DNA from: Sarcina sp. DSM 11001
GTDB lineage: Bacteria > Bacillota > Clostridia > Lachnospirales > Lachnospiraceae
DNA: 39,869 bases
Direction of reading: 5' to 3'
Assembly: GCF_900101015.1 (NCBI RefSeq)
Contig: NZ_FNFZ01000033.1
Span: 1-39,869, forward strand
The first letter of the stretch is position 1. Each line of letters starts with the position of its first letter. Both the position numbers and the translations under genes were made by a program. The notes under the pieces were generated by a model, which did not search any database, had not been told where the DNA came from, and saw only the letters and a list, made by a program, of their open reading frames with translations. Below are positions 25,056-32,490 of this stretch, piece after piece.

Positions 25056-26372
25056 ATGAACGAGAATGAACGTAATGACCTTCAGACAACTATAACACAT
25101 GCGCTGCAGGAAATGAAAGCAGAAGCAGGTGACAGCTTTGATATCACGAAGGTCAATCTCGCGGAGCTTGAACGCCGTACGGGGATATCCCGTAAAAGGC
25201 TCCGCAAACTCAAGAAAGACGGATTTGTTGTAAAACCCCATGGACTGTCAGGAAGAAAAAAGGAAAAGACAGTCCTGACCGGATTTGAAGGTGTTATTGA
25301 CGGGCTCCTTCAAAAAGGGGTTACGAATTCATCCGTGATCAAGGAAAGACTGGATGAAAACGGATACCAGGGAAGCCTTACACCGATAAAGACATATGTT
25401 TCGTCACATATGGATCTTGTCCCTGCAAAAAGGCAGCTTGTGGCACCGCAGGGGAACCGCGGCCGTCGGTATACATCTGGTCCTGGCGAATCTTTCCAGA
25501 TGGACTGGGGGTTTGTTACCGTAGAGCAGGATTCCGGCAGCACCTACAGAGTGGCCTGCTTCGCAATGATCTGCCACCATTGCGGAGAGCGTTATGTGGA
25601 ATTCTTTCCAAACGCGAAACAGGAAAACCTCTTTATAGGGATGCTCCATGCTTTCCTGAAAATGGGGGTGCCTGAACACGTGCTTACGGACAACATGAAG
25701 AGCGTTACGACCGGAAGGGACAGCGAAGGGCATCCCATCTGGAATAATGAGTATGCCGGGTTCATGTCTGCCGTAGGATTCGAGACCAGACTCTGCAAGC
25801 CCCGACACCCCTTCACCAAAGGCGCTGTGGAGCGGCTGGTGAGATTTGTGAAAAATAATTTTCTCGCGGGGAGGACGTTTGGGAGCATCACGGATCTCAA
25901 TTATGAAGCCTGGCGCTGGTGTGACAGGCAGAACAGCCTTTATCATGACGGCGTATACTGCATCCCACATGAAGAACATCAGGAACGCTGCCTCTTATCA
26001 GGCGCAGTGCCGCTGGACATGGATTCGGCCGTCAGGCTTTATCTGTGGCCTGAGCGCAGGATCTCTTTTGACGGTTTCATAAACTATGAAGGCCGCAGGT
26101 TTGGTGTCCCGTACAGCTATACCGGAAAAGCCTGCCGCGTCAGCAGGCAGGAATTTACCCTGTATATATACACTCCTGACCTGAAGCGTAAGCTGGCAGA
26201 GCACAACGTCACATGGAGCCGTCACGACAGTTTCTGCAAGGACCAGTATGCGGTGAAGCAGCCTGAGGAATTTCCGACAGCACCGGTCAGCACGGTGATC
26301 CGCCAGAGCAGCCCGCCACCGAGCGCAGATTCTTTTGACCATTTCAACTTCGATAAGGAGGTGGAGTGGTAA
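25056..26372 (+). CDS. istA: IS21-family transposase IstA
   Basis: This is a 438-residue DDE transposase. An N-terminal HTH region (LAELERRTGISRKRLRKLKK at about 31-50) binds the ends. The catalytic core shows D in FQMDWGFVTVE, D in HVLTDNMKSV and E in TKGAVERLVRFVKNNF. The C-terminal region has YEGRRFGVPYSYTGK, typical of IstA. AAGGAGG lies five bases before the ATG. The stop codon overlaps the istB start (TAATG). Confidence 0.92.
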   Translation: MNENERNDLQTTITHALQEMKAEAGDSFDITKVNLAELERRTGISRKRLRKLKKDGFVVKPHGLSGRKKEKTVLTGFEGVIDGLLQKGVTNSSVIKERLDENGYQGSLTPIKTYVSSHMDLVPAKRQLVAPQGNRGRRYTSGPGESFQMDWGFVTVEQDSGSTYRVACFAMICHHCGERYVEFFPNAKQENLFIGMLHAFLKMGVPEHVLTDNMKSVTTGRDSEGHPIWNNEYAGFMSAVGFETRLCKPRHPFTKGAVERLVRFVKNNFLAGRTFGSITDLNYEAWRWCDRQNSLYHDGVYCIPHEEHQERCLLSGAVPLDMDSAVRLYLWPERRISFDGFINYEGRRFGVPYSYTGKACRVSRQEFTLYIYTPDLKRKLAEHNVTWSRHDSFCKDQYAVKQPEEFPTAPVSTVIRQSSPPPSADSFDHFNFDKEVEW

Positions 26373-27172
26373 TGGATAAAGGATCTGTATTTGAACGTAT
26401 TGGGCATAGCTGCGCTGCCTTAGATATAGACTTTTCTTCAGTCGAAATGGCCACCTATGCGAATGAAAATACCTTTTCACAGGAGCAGCTTGCTGCTGTT
26501 GCAGATCTGTTCGGCTATCTCGAAGAGAAAAAACGCCAGGCTGCGATAGACTTCCTTCTTAAAACAAGCCGGCTGCCGCTCAAAGTTCCAAAAACCTTTG
26601 ATTGTTTTGATTTCGGGCGTATACACGGAAAAGACTCAGAGAGTGTAAGAAACCTCTCAGCTTTAACGGAAATATACGCCAGAAAAAACATTGCGTTGAT
26701 CGGTCCGCCAGGGGTCGGGAAGACGCATCTGGCCCAGGCATATGGAAGATCCTGCTGCCGCCGGAGCTTCAAAACGTATTTTCTGAAGGCTTCAGAACTG
26801 AAGGCAAAGTTCGTCAATGCAAGGAAATACGGAAGGGAAGACTCAGTGATCTCTGGACTTGTAAAACCGTCATGCCTGATCATAGACGAAGTCGGAAGGT
26901 GTATATTTGACCGTGAATCCACCGGCATGTTTTTTGACCTGGTCGACAGGCGCTATGAAAAGGAAGGTGCGAACTGCATGATCTTTACCAGCAATAAACA
27001 GCCAAACGACTGGCTTGAGTTCTTCCGTTGTAACGATGACCTTAAAGCGGCACTTGACCGCCTGTTTGACGACGCTAAAGTTATCACTTTTAAAGGTGAG
27101 AGCTATAGGGGCAGAAAACGGGAGATCTTCGCTGTTGAAGCAGGTGATCCCAATGCCCATACCGCAACCTGA
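26372..27172 (+). CDS. istB: IS21-family helper ATPase IstB
   Basis: This AAA+ ATPase of about 266 residues delivers target DNA to IstA. Walker A is IALIGPPGVGKTHLA, Walker B is CLIIDEVGR, and TSNKQPNDW is the sensor region, all characteristic of IstB. The N-terminal 75 residues form the helical IstB_N-type region. The ATG at 26372 overlaps the istA stop by one base. A GTG at 26366 is closer to the ribosome site but less usual. Confidence 0.92.
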   Translation: MDKGSVFERIGHSCAALDIDFSSVEMATYANENTFSQEQLAAVADLFGYLEEKKRQAAIDFLLKTSRLPLKVPKTFDCFDFGRIHGKDSESVRNLSALTEIYARKNIALIGPPGVGKTHLAQAYGRSCCRRSFKTYFLKASELKAKFVNARKYGREDSVISGLVKPSCLIIDEVGRCIFDRESTGMFFDLVDRRYEKEGANCMIFTSNKQPNDWLEFFRCNDDLKAALDRLFDDAKVITFKGESYRGRKREIFAVEAGDPNAHTAT

Positions 27173-27192
27173 TCCACCAATTCAAATGTAAT

Positions 27193-27277
27193 AAATGATG
27201 CATTGGCCTTTTTTATCCGACTACTAATTGGCCCTTTTTACCCGACCCTGAATGGCCCTTCTCGCTCGACGCTAACA
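27193..27277 (-). repeat. IS21 right-end multiple terminal repeats
   Basis: Read from the outside, three copies appear: GTCGAGCGAGAAGGGCCA, GTCGGGTAAAAAGGGCCA and GTCGGATAAAAAAGGCCA. They are followed by ATGCATCATT, which mirrors the hairpin arm before istA. Confidence 0.8.
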
Positions 27278-27332
27278 CCGTATATACTATCCAACTATAT
27301 TCTCTTTATACTCATCCATCCAAACCCACTTT

Positions 27333-27584
27333 TTACCCACAACTATAACCAATTTCCGCAGATGCGTCATCAGCAGGCTCTTTTTGCTCGAAAAACTCCT
27401 CAATCCATGCCATACGCTCCTTACACCGCTCTCTTGCCCTTTCCTCTGAGTAATGCCATGAGCTATAGACGAGGCACACAACGATATCCTCGATATATTC
27501 CTGAATATCTTTATAGTCCAGGAAGGTGCGTCTCTCCATACAGAATTTCTTTACTTCCTCTTCTGTCATTTTCCTAATCATCAT
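27333..27584 (-). CDS. Small protein, family B paralogue
   Basis: This 83-residue protein begins MMIRKMTEEEVKKF. It shares EYIEDIVVCLVYS, WHYSEERARERC, KEPADD and the Cys-containing tail with the 12218-12466 protein. It is the last gene of a leftward three-gene operon, and its start overlaps the CPCC gene stop by four bases. The IS21 element lies directly downstream and has probably separated it from its former neighbours. Function unknown. Confidence 0.7.
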   Translation of the reverse strand: MMIRKMTEEEVKKFCMERRTFLDYKDIQEYIEDIVVCLVYSSWHYSEERARERCKERMAWIEEFFEQKEPADDASAEIGYSCG

Positions 27585-27835
27585 TTCACCTCCATATCAA
27601 TCGCCTGTTCTTCTTCATTAGCCCATTTTGGTCTCCATCCAGCTTTCCACTTTGCTCTATACTCATTCAGACTTTCACGGTTCGCACACCGGTCTTCGTC
27701 GGGGTTTATGAGCTGTACCAGGTCATCAGTCCATCCACACACCTCGCAAGTCTCGAAGGATCCTTCATAAGGAAACTTGAATTTTCCACAGACAGGGCAC
27801 ATATGTCCATCATTTTCTTTAATAATCTTACTCAT
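27581..27835 (-). CDS. CPCC-type cysteine-rich small protein
   Basis: This 84-residue protein from the ATG at 27835 (AAAGGATG upstream) contains MCPVCGKFKFPYEGSFETC and EVCGWTDD. The two CxxC pairs mark a zinc-ribbon, followed by the family ending LNEYRAKWKAGW. This matches the Cys_rich_CPCC family, whose role is unknown and which is often found in small-gene cargo. An upstream in-frame start at 27871 would add 12 residues and overlap the preceding gene. Confidence 0.8.
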   Translation of the reverse strand: MSKIIKENDGHMCPVCGKFKFPYEGSFETCEVCGWTDDLVQLINPDEDRCANRESLNEYRAKWKAGWRPKWANEEEQAIDMEVK

Positions 27836-27867
27836 ATCATCCTTTTGTCTCCGATCATTGAGAAGGA

Positions 27868-28140
27868 TCAATCTTCAATATCTTTTCGAATAATCTCCTC
27901 CGCCTCATCCTCGGTAGCGCCATACCTTACCATATAAGCCTTCGCTTCTTCTTCAGTAATTACTCTGGCAGGCTCAAAGCCATAAAAGTATCCACATGTC
28001 AGTTCCCATTTCTCATTCCAAAACTTCTCATCAACTTTCCAGATATAGCCCGTAAAAATCCCCTTCTCCGGATCGCGAACTTTCTTCATAATCAGATCAA
28101 GTCCGCAATCATCTGTGTAAAAGTATGTTACTTCTCTCAT
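27868..28140 (-). CDS. Hypothetical small protein, first gene of the CPCC operon
   Basis: This 90-residue protein has GGGAGG about nine bases upstream of the ATG at 28140. It begins REVTYFYTDDCGLDLIMKKV and has an acidic, helical C-terminus (ITEEEAKAYMVRYGATEDEA). No family recognised. It is followed by the CPCC gene after 32 bases. Confidence 0.65.
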   Translation of the reverse strand: MREVTYFYTDDCGLDLIMKKVRDPEKGIFTGYIWKVDEKFWNEKWELTCGYFYGFEPARVITEEEAKAYMVRYGATEDEAEEIIRKDIED

Positions 28141-28246
28141 GGCTGTTACCTCCCTGTTAATCCAGATCTTCTGAGCACATTACAATTGTATCAATCAGAC
28201 CATTACAAAAGGTCGCCTGCAAAGCGACACTTTGTTTATTTGTGCA

Positions 28247-28302
28247 CTAAAAAAGACAGGCATGAATGAGGACCGCATTGCAGTCCCTTCCATGCCTGTC
28301 TT
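28247..28302 (-). terminator. Leftward terminator, duplicated copy
   Basis: A 12-bp stem, AAGACAGGCATG/CATGCCTGTCTT, ends in a T-run on the minus strand (CTTTTTTAG). It is homologous to the hairpin at 31062-31106 and belongs to the duplicated yodL 3' end. Confidence 0.75.
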
Positions 28303-28346
28303 AAATTTTGTGTATACATGTCTGTTGCCGGAAGCAGCCAGACCCA

Positions 28347-28750
28347 TCATCTGTTTTCTCTCTTTTTTGAGATTCTTGCCTTGTAGCGCCTGAGCCGTTC
28401 GAGTACGGACTTTCGCAGGTTCATGGGTACTTTTCCTTTCCTGCGCTGCTTCTTTATGGAGGCAGGCTCCTGTGGACTGTCAGCTGTCGGCTTTTCAGCC
28501 GGATCATTTTGGGTGGAAGCTTGATCCTTTGAAGCAGGTTCCTTATCAGGAGGCTTTTCTGCGGCTATTTGTTCTTCCTCCTGGCACTTTATGTATTCCC
28601 GGATCTGGCGGACTGTCTCGGGTGTGAATCCCTTTAGGTATCCTCGGCTGCGATATGCTCGCGGCTGTCCAGGACCGCGTAGGCGGCGTTTGTCCCGTGT
28701 TTCTGGCTCTGCATGAGCAGGAAGTGGTGCCCGTCGACCCATGGTCCGCT
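28347..28750 (-). pseudogene. Duplicated 3' end of the yodL gene, frameshifted
   Basis: The minus-strand frame ends KGFTPETVRQIREYI, then RKGKVPMNLRKSVLERLRRY and SKKRENR. This matches the C-terminus of the protein at 31151-32047, with a shorter proline- and glutamate-rich linker. Further upstream the homology continues in another frame (the HHFLLMQSQKHGTNAAYAV region) and stops at about 28750. No promoter or start is retained. The copy and its terminator mark one edge of a 2.3-kb segment lying between two related ends. Confidence 0.75.
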
Positions 28751-28946
28751 GGCAAAGCGGCAAAGCGCATCCTATGGCTTTCTTTGCCAAGGCAATGTAG
28801 CCTACCATGTGCTACTCATGTTAAGAGCTTTTCGACAGCATAAGAATTATCCGCTGGTTGGGGTTATGTCCCACAGTGGCTGTTTAATAAGGCCCTGTCA
28901 ACCGTCAAATATGGCCATATGCATTCTATTATAATTTGCTGTTTAA

Positions 28947-29567
28947 TTAGTTTCTTAATTCTGTCAAAAGTTCAAGGTTTCTGGCTGCAATGGGATTCGC
29001 ATTAATTAATTCCATAGCCTCACTGTTTGTGTAATAGCAGTCGGTATACCAACTGCTGCAGTTACTATAATGATTTGCTACATCAGGCGTTACAAAATGA
29101 TAACCATATATTGCAAAGAGATCATTAATCACCCATTGAACTGCTGTTTCGCTTTCATAGTATCCTTCATTGGACAAAGATTCTAGTTCGGCATCTGTAA
29201 GTACAGATTTGTTGATTGAGGGAACTATTAGAAGAAATGAGTCAAACCGCTTTCTATATGTCGGGCCCTGAGTCGTCTCGCTGTCAAAATACTCTTCCGA
29301 ATAATCTGAAACATATCCGTTTTCCTGTGCGTTATAGTTGGCAGCATCTTCGATTTCCGATATTGGGGAAGCAGTTGCAGTTTTGCTTTCATAGTCTGTG
29401 TCAAAAGGCTTTTTAAAATGTGAATAGATTAACCAGACACTTATGGCGACAACAGCAATTATTAACCACCAGGGAATTGTAAATTCCAATTTACCGAAAT
29501 ACTGCCGGGGAGCTTCTGTACGGTAGGTTATTTTTCTTCCGTTATATTCTAATTCTCCTTTATTCAT
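28947..29567 (-). CDS. Membrane-anchored YARHG-domain protein
   Basis: This 206-residue protein has a single membrane helix at about 31-49 (IPWWLIIAVVAISVWLIYS) and short polar sequence before it. The C-terminal 80 residues resemble a YARHG domain: INDLFAIYGYHFVTPDVANH, followed by NCSSWY. YARHG domains are small extracytoplasmic modules of unknown function. The middle is acidic and disordered (NAQENGYVSDYSEEYFDSE). It lies 9 bases downstream of the 103-residue gene and is likely cotranscribed. Confidence 0.7.
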   Translation of the reverse strand: MNKGELEYNGRKITYRTEAPRQYFGKLEFTIPWWLIIAVVAISVWLIYSHFKKPFDTDYESKTATASPISEIEDAANYNAQENGYVSDYSEEYFDSETTQGPTYRKRFDSFLLIVPSINKSVLTDAELESLSNEGYYESETAVQWVINDLFAIYGYHFVTPDVANHYSNCSSWYTDCYYTNSEAMELINANPIAARNLELLTELRN

Positions 29568-29576
29568 ATAAAGTCC

Positions 29577-29888
29577 CTACTTTAAGTTCACAATGATTTT
29601 TGAGCCCCAGAATATTTCGAAATCAGCAATATGAACTGTGACGCCGTTTTTATTTGCAGACAGTGAAAAGTTAAGGTTCCCTCTTATATAATTAGGCTGA
29701 AGCTTCACATAAATGATACCCCTTCGATTGGCTTCAATAGCTGATTTGACAATAGCCACGATCTCTCTTTCAGAAAGGCTAGGTGCGTAACTATTGAAGG
29801 AAGGAGACACAAGATAACCACGGGTGCCTAAATCTTGAACATCATAGTTGCAGTTATTATAATCCACAGTAGCAAGCCTATTTTCCAT
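29577..29888 (-). CDS. Hypothetical protein, 103 residues
   Basis: The protein starts MENRLATVDYNNCNYDVQD and contains REIVAIVKSAIEANRRG. It is rich in strands, with no membrane segment. The ribosome site is weak and distant (AGAGGATG). No family recognised. It is probably the first gene of a pair with the YARHG protein. Confidence 0.55.
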   Translation of the reverse strand: MENRLATVDYNNCNYDVQDLGTRGYLVSPSFNSYAPSLSEREIVAIVKSAIEANRRGIIYVKLQPNYIRGNLNFSLSANKNGVTVHIADFEIFWGSKIIVNLK

Positions 29889-29952
29889 TTCTATTTATTC
29901 ATCCTCTCATAAAAAACTGCCATGACGGAGCTTTGTCACCGTCTCCACGAGG

Positions 29953-30112
29953 TATGATTCAACCCCCGCATCGCTCGCAACTCGCCCCGCTCGCTTACGC
30001 TTCGTGTGGCTTTATTGCTCGTGAGGGGGCGGAAAGCCTTCGAAAAGATGCCCATGACCCCTTACGGGGTCAGTGCGTCCTTTTATCGGCTTCTCGAACC
30101 TGTTGAATCATA
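29953..30112. other. 160-bp structured element with 11-bp inverted ends
   Basis: TATGATTCAAC (29953) and GTTGAATCATA (30102) form perfect inverted ends. Between them lie GC-rich stems, including TGACCCC/GGGGTCA (30055-30072). The composition is far more GC-rich than the surroundings. It could be a miniature inverted-repeat element or a structured leader RNA for the minus-strand gene pair downstream. No obvious target duplication is seen. Confidence 0.45.
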
Positions 30113-30139
30113 AAAAAAAGCCCTGTTCGTAAACAGGGC
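30112..30139 (-). terminator. Strong leftward terminator
   Basis: GCCCTGTT-TACG-AACAGGGC followed by eight T on the minus strand is a textbook rho-independent terminator. No intact gene lies directly upstream of it on that strand. It would stop transcripts from the degraded region, or act as an attenuator before the gene pair at 29888. Confidence 0.8.
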
Positions 30140-30210
30140 ATTAACACGTATATGGACATCTGATCTGCATTAGATGATAAAGGCGGTTTGGACCAGATAA
30201 CATATAGGAG

Positions 30211-30236
30211 TATTAATAAAACCTGTTTTATTAATA
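30211..30236. repeat. 11-bp AT-rich inverted repeat
   Basis: TATTAATAAAA and TTTTATTAATA flank CCTG. It lies 70 bases upstream (minus strand) of the terminator and may be an operator or a transposon end. The stretch from 30237 to 30506 contains nothing else I can assign. Confidence 0.4.
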
Positions 30237-30506
30237 TTATATTGAGTGTTGATAACAGTATTCAAGGTCATTGGTTTCCTCGTGCAGATCTTTTCTCTTT
30301 CTCTGCAGCTCTCTCTTTAAATAGTGGGATTTTTTTATAGTGGACTCAATTGTGTGCTTACAGCTAATCTATAGAATGTAGGAAGCTACGTTAAACAGCT
30401 TTTCTGCCTACATAGTATCATATAGCCGCTGTTTGTCAAGGTAGTTACCAGTAAAACCGATATTCCTTGTTGCTATGTTTTATCCTAATTAAGCCGTCTT
30501 GTAGCA

Positions 30507-30850
30507 TTAATGCATAGGGCTTCCTAAAGCAGCTCTTGTGAATTTTGTTTTTATATATTTTGTGAGATTTTCAGCTTCATTCAGCGTATCAAACATTCCA
30601 ATGCTCAGAAACGACTCCGCTGAACCCAAGTGTGGATATCCAATTGCTTAGGTACCTACAATTCTGGCAGGAATAAGCTTGCCGATAGTTCAAGATGCCC
30701 CATCCGCTTTTGATCAAACACTTATATTTGTCAAAATTAGTAACATTATTGATATAACTACGTCTTCTTATCCTGGAGCAGAATCCTGAGAGTCGTCCTC
30801 ACAGGATACACGCCAAGATCAATAAGTTTTTTCAATGAATTCCCCCTATC
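30507..30850 (-). pseudogene. Traces of a restriction-modification-type gene
   Basis: Broken minus-strand frames give coding-like peptides in order: SLKKLIDLGVYPVRTTLRIL, YINNVTNFDKYK, KADGAS, IPARIVG, and FDTLNEAENLTKYIKTKF. The last resembles the C-terminal block of Eco57I-like or other type II restriction-modification proteins (VIGPF-x-T-x-EEA-x-N-x-x-x-Y-x-x-TKFF). Several stops interrupt it. From 30851 to 31061 there is only an open stretch (REKYSIRLPHKDNSSAVALA) without a family match. Confidence 0.35.
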
Positions 30851-31061
30851 GGTCGTAATCTAATACTACCTTATCCTTTAATAATTTCCATCCACAAACA
30901 TCTACATCATCTTAGAGCAATATAAACTGGGAATTAGCGTCACAGTAGCATATCATCAGCTAATGCAACAGCACTCGAGTTGTCTTTGTGGGGCAGTCGT
31001 ATTGAGTACTTTTCTCTTACTCTTAATGCGACAGCCCCATTATTTTTGTCTGCGACACAAT

Positions 31062-31106
31062 AAGACAGGCTGGGAAGGAACCGCAGTCCCTTCCCAGCTT
31101 GTCTTA
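31062..31106 (-). terminator. Terminator of the leftward conjugation-gene operon
   Basis: AAGACAGGCTGGGAAGG pairs with CCTTCCCAGCTTGTCTT (one mismatch) 45 bases past the yodL stop. The T-run after it on the minus strand is short. A homologous hairpin occurs at 28247-28302. Confidence 0.7.
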
Positions 31107-31150
31107 AGTTTTGTGTATACATGTCTATGGTCCGGAAGTAGCCAGACCCA

Positions 31151-32047
31151 TCATCTGTTTTCTCTCTTTTTTGAGATTCCTGCCTGGTAGCGCCTGAGCC
31201 GTTCGAGCACTGACTTTCGCAACCTCATCGGTACTTTGCCCTTCCTGCGTTTTTTCCTTCGACGCTTCTTTATAGTAGCAAACTCCTGCTTTCTGTCAGG
31301 TACCGGCCTATCCGCCGGAGCGCTTTTTGGAGATTCTGGATCCCTAGAAACAGGTTCTTCTTCTGGCGCCTTTACTTGATTGAACCTTTTGTCCGTACCC
31401 TTCTTTTCGTTGCCACCGCTTTCAGGTTCTTCTTCAGGAGGCTTTTCTGTGGCTTTTTGCCCTTCTTCTTGGCGCTTTACGTATTCCCGGATCTGGCGGA
31501 CTGTCTCAGGCGTGAATCCCTTATAGGTATCCTCGGCTGCGATATGCCCGCGGCTGTCCAGGACCGCATAGGCTGCGTTAGTTCCGTGTTTCTGGCTCTG
31601 CATGAGCAGGAAGTGGTGCCCGTCGATCCATGTCTCCTCCGCGGCGAACCAGTTCCCTGCGCGGCCTTCGATCTGGTAATCCCTTGTATCCATCGTAAGG
31701 AGTCCTGATGAAGATGCCACATGGAAGAAGCCCTTCAGGGGGACAAGGGACTGTTTGTCGGCATAAAATGCTTCTGTGATGCCTTCACGCGTTATGGCCA
31801 GCACGTCACCAACAGCGAGCGTATCCCCGGAAGCGTCCGCAGGCAGGTCCTTTCCAAGCCGCCTGCGCAGTTCCATTTCCGTCGTTTCCGGGTCAAATTC
31901 GGACAGGTAAAGCTGGTCATAATAGTCAGAGCGGACCTGCAATCCGTACTGCTGAAGGTATGCGTAGGACTGGTGCCGCCTTGTTCTTGTTTCCTTCGTG
32001 TCCCTTCGGAGCCGGTAAACGGAAAACTGGTTCACTGGTCCGCTCAT
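31151..32047 (-). CDS. YodL-domain protein of the ICE
   Basis: This is a 298-residue protein with GGGAGG before the ATG at 32047. Residues 5-105 match a YodL domain: FSVYRLRRDTKETRTRRHQS, then LYLSEFDPETTEMELRRRL and VLAITREGITEAFYAD. A second part has WIDGHHFLLMQSQKHGTNA. The C-terminus has a charged, proline-rich linker and a very basic tail (KKRRRKKRRKGKVP) that could contact DNA. Such proteins recur next to ArdC-type genes in Clostridia ICEs; the function is unknown. It overlaps the TTRAP gene by four bases (ATGA). Confidence 0.8.
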   Translation of the reverse strand: MSGPVNQFSVYRLRRDTKETRTRRHQSYAYLQQYGLQVRSDYYDQLYLSEFDPETTEMELRRRLGKDLPADASGDTLAVGDVLAITREGITEAFYADKQSLVPLKGFFHVASSSGLLTMDTRDYQIEGRAGNWFAAEETWIDGHHFLLMQSQKHGTNAAYAVLDSRGHIAAEDTYKGFTPETVRQIREYVKRQEEGQKATEKPPEEEPESGGNEKKGTDKRFNQVKAPEEEPVSRDPESPKSAPADRPVPDRKQEFATIKKRRRKKRRKGKVPMRLRKSVLERLRRYQAGISKKRENR

Positions 32048-32490
32048 GTGTCTCCTCCCGCCTTATTTTTCGCCTGTGAGCCTTCCTTTTCCGTCTTCTG
32101 AGCAGTTCCGGCGGAATTTGCAGGTGTGCTGGAGCCGGCATTCCGGGTGTTGTCCTTTTCTGTCTCAGAAGCTGCTTCAGTGGCATTTTGTATACCATTA
32201 TGGATTCTGCTCTCCTCGCCAGGATTCTCAGAGTCCGATGTGGCTTCCGGATCCTCTTCCTCTTCCCAGGCAAGCTCCTCGCGGTATCCGTCAATGGCAA
32301 GCTCCTCAAATTCCCTGTCGGAGATCCTTTTCAGTTTCTCTGACGCGCTCACAATGAGGGCATGCATATCAGGATCCTCTGTAAGCTCTTCGAGTACCCC
32401 GGACATCTTTGCCGCGGTCTCCTCCCTGCTTCCGGGCTCAAAAACAGCAATGGCAAACAGTTCTTCTTCATCAAAAGTGATTTTTCTCAT
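32044..32490 (-). CDS. TTRAP-family transposon-transfer assisting protein
   Basis: This is a 148-residue protein. The N-terminal 77 residues (KITFDEEELFAIAVFEPGSR and EKLKRISDREFEEL) match the transposon-transfer assisting family, small acidic proteins of Firmicutes conjugative elements. The C-terminal half is a low-complexity acidic and threonine/serine-rich tail, longer than usual. It overlaps both neighbours by four bases, so the three genes form a coupled operon. Confidence 0.8.
   Translation of the reverse strand: MRKITFDEEELFAIAVFEPGSREETAAKMSGVLEELTEDPDMHALIVSASEKLKRISDREFEELAIDGYREELAWEEEEDPEATSDSENPGEESRIHNGIQNATEAASETEKDNTRNAGSSTPANSAGTAQKTEKEGSQAKNKAGGDT

Larger units (their letters stand above)
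24571..27277 (+). mobile_element. IS21-family element, complete, with CCGT target duplication
   Basis: The element begins TGTTAGCGTCGGGTGA (24571) and ends with the inverse TCGCTCGACGCTAACA (27277). CCGT is present on both sides (24567-24570 and 27278-27281) as a 4-bp target duplication. Each end carries several copies of a repeat, as in IS21 elements, and the inside carries istA and istB in the usual order with a one-base overlap. Its length is 2707 bp with an unusually long left end (about 485 bp before istA). Both genes are intact, so it may be active. Confidence 0.9.
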
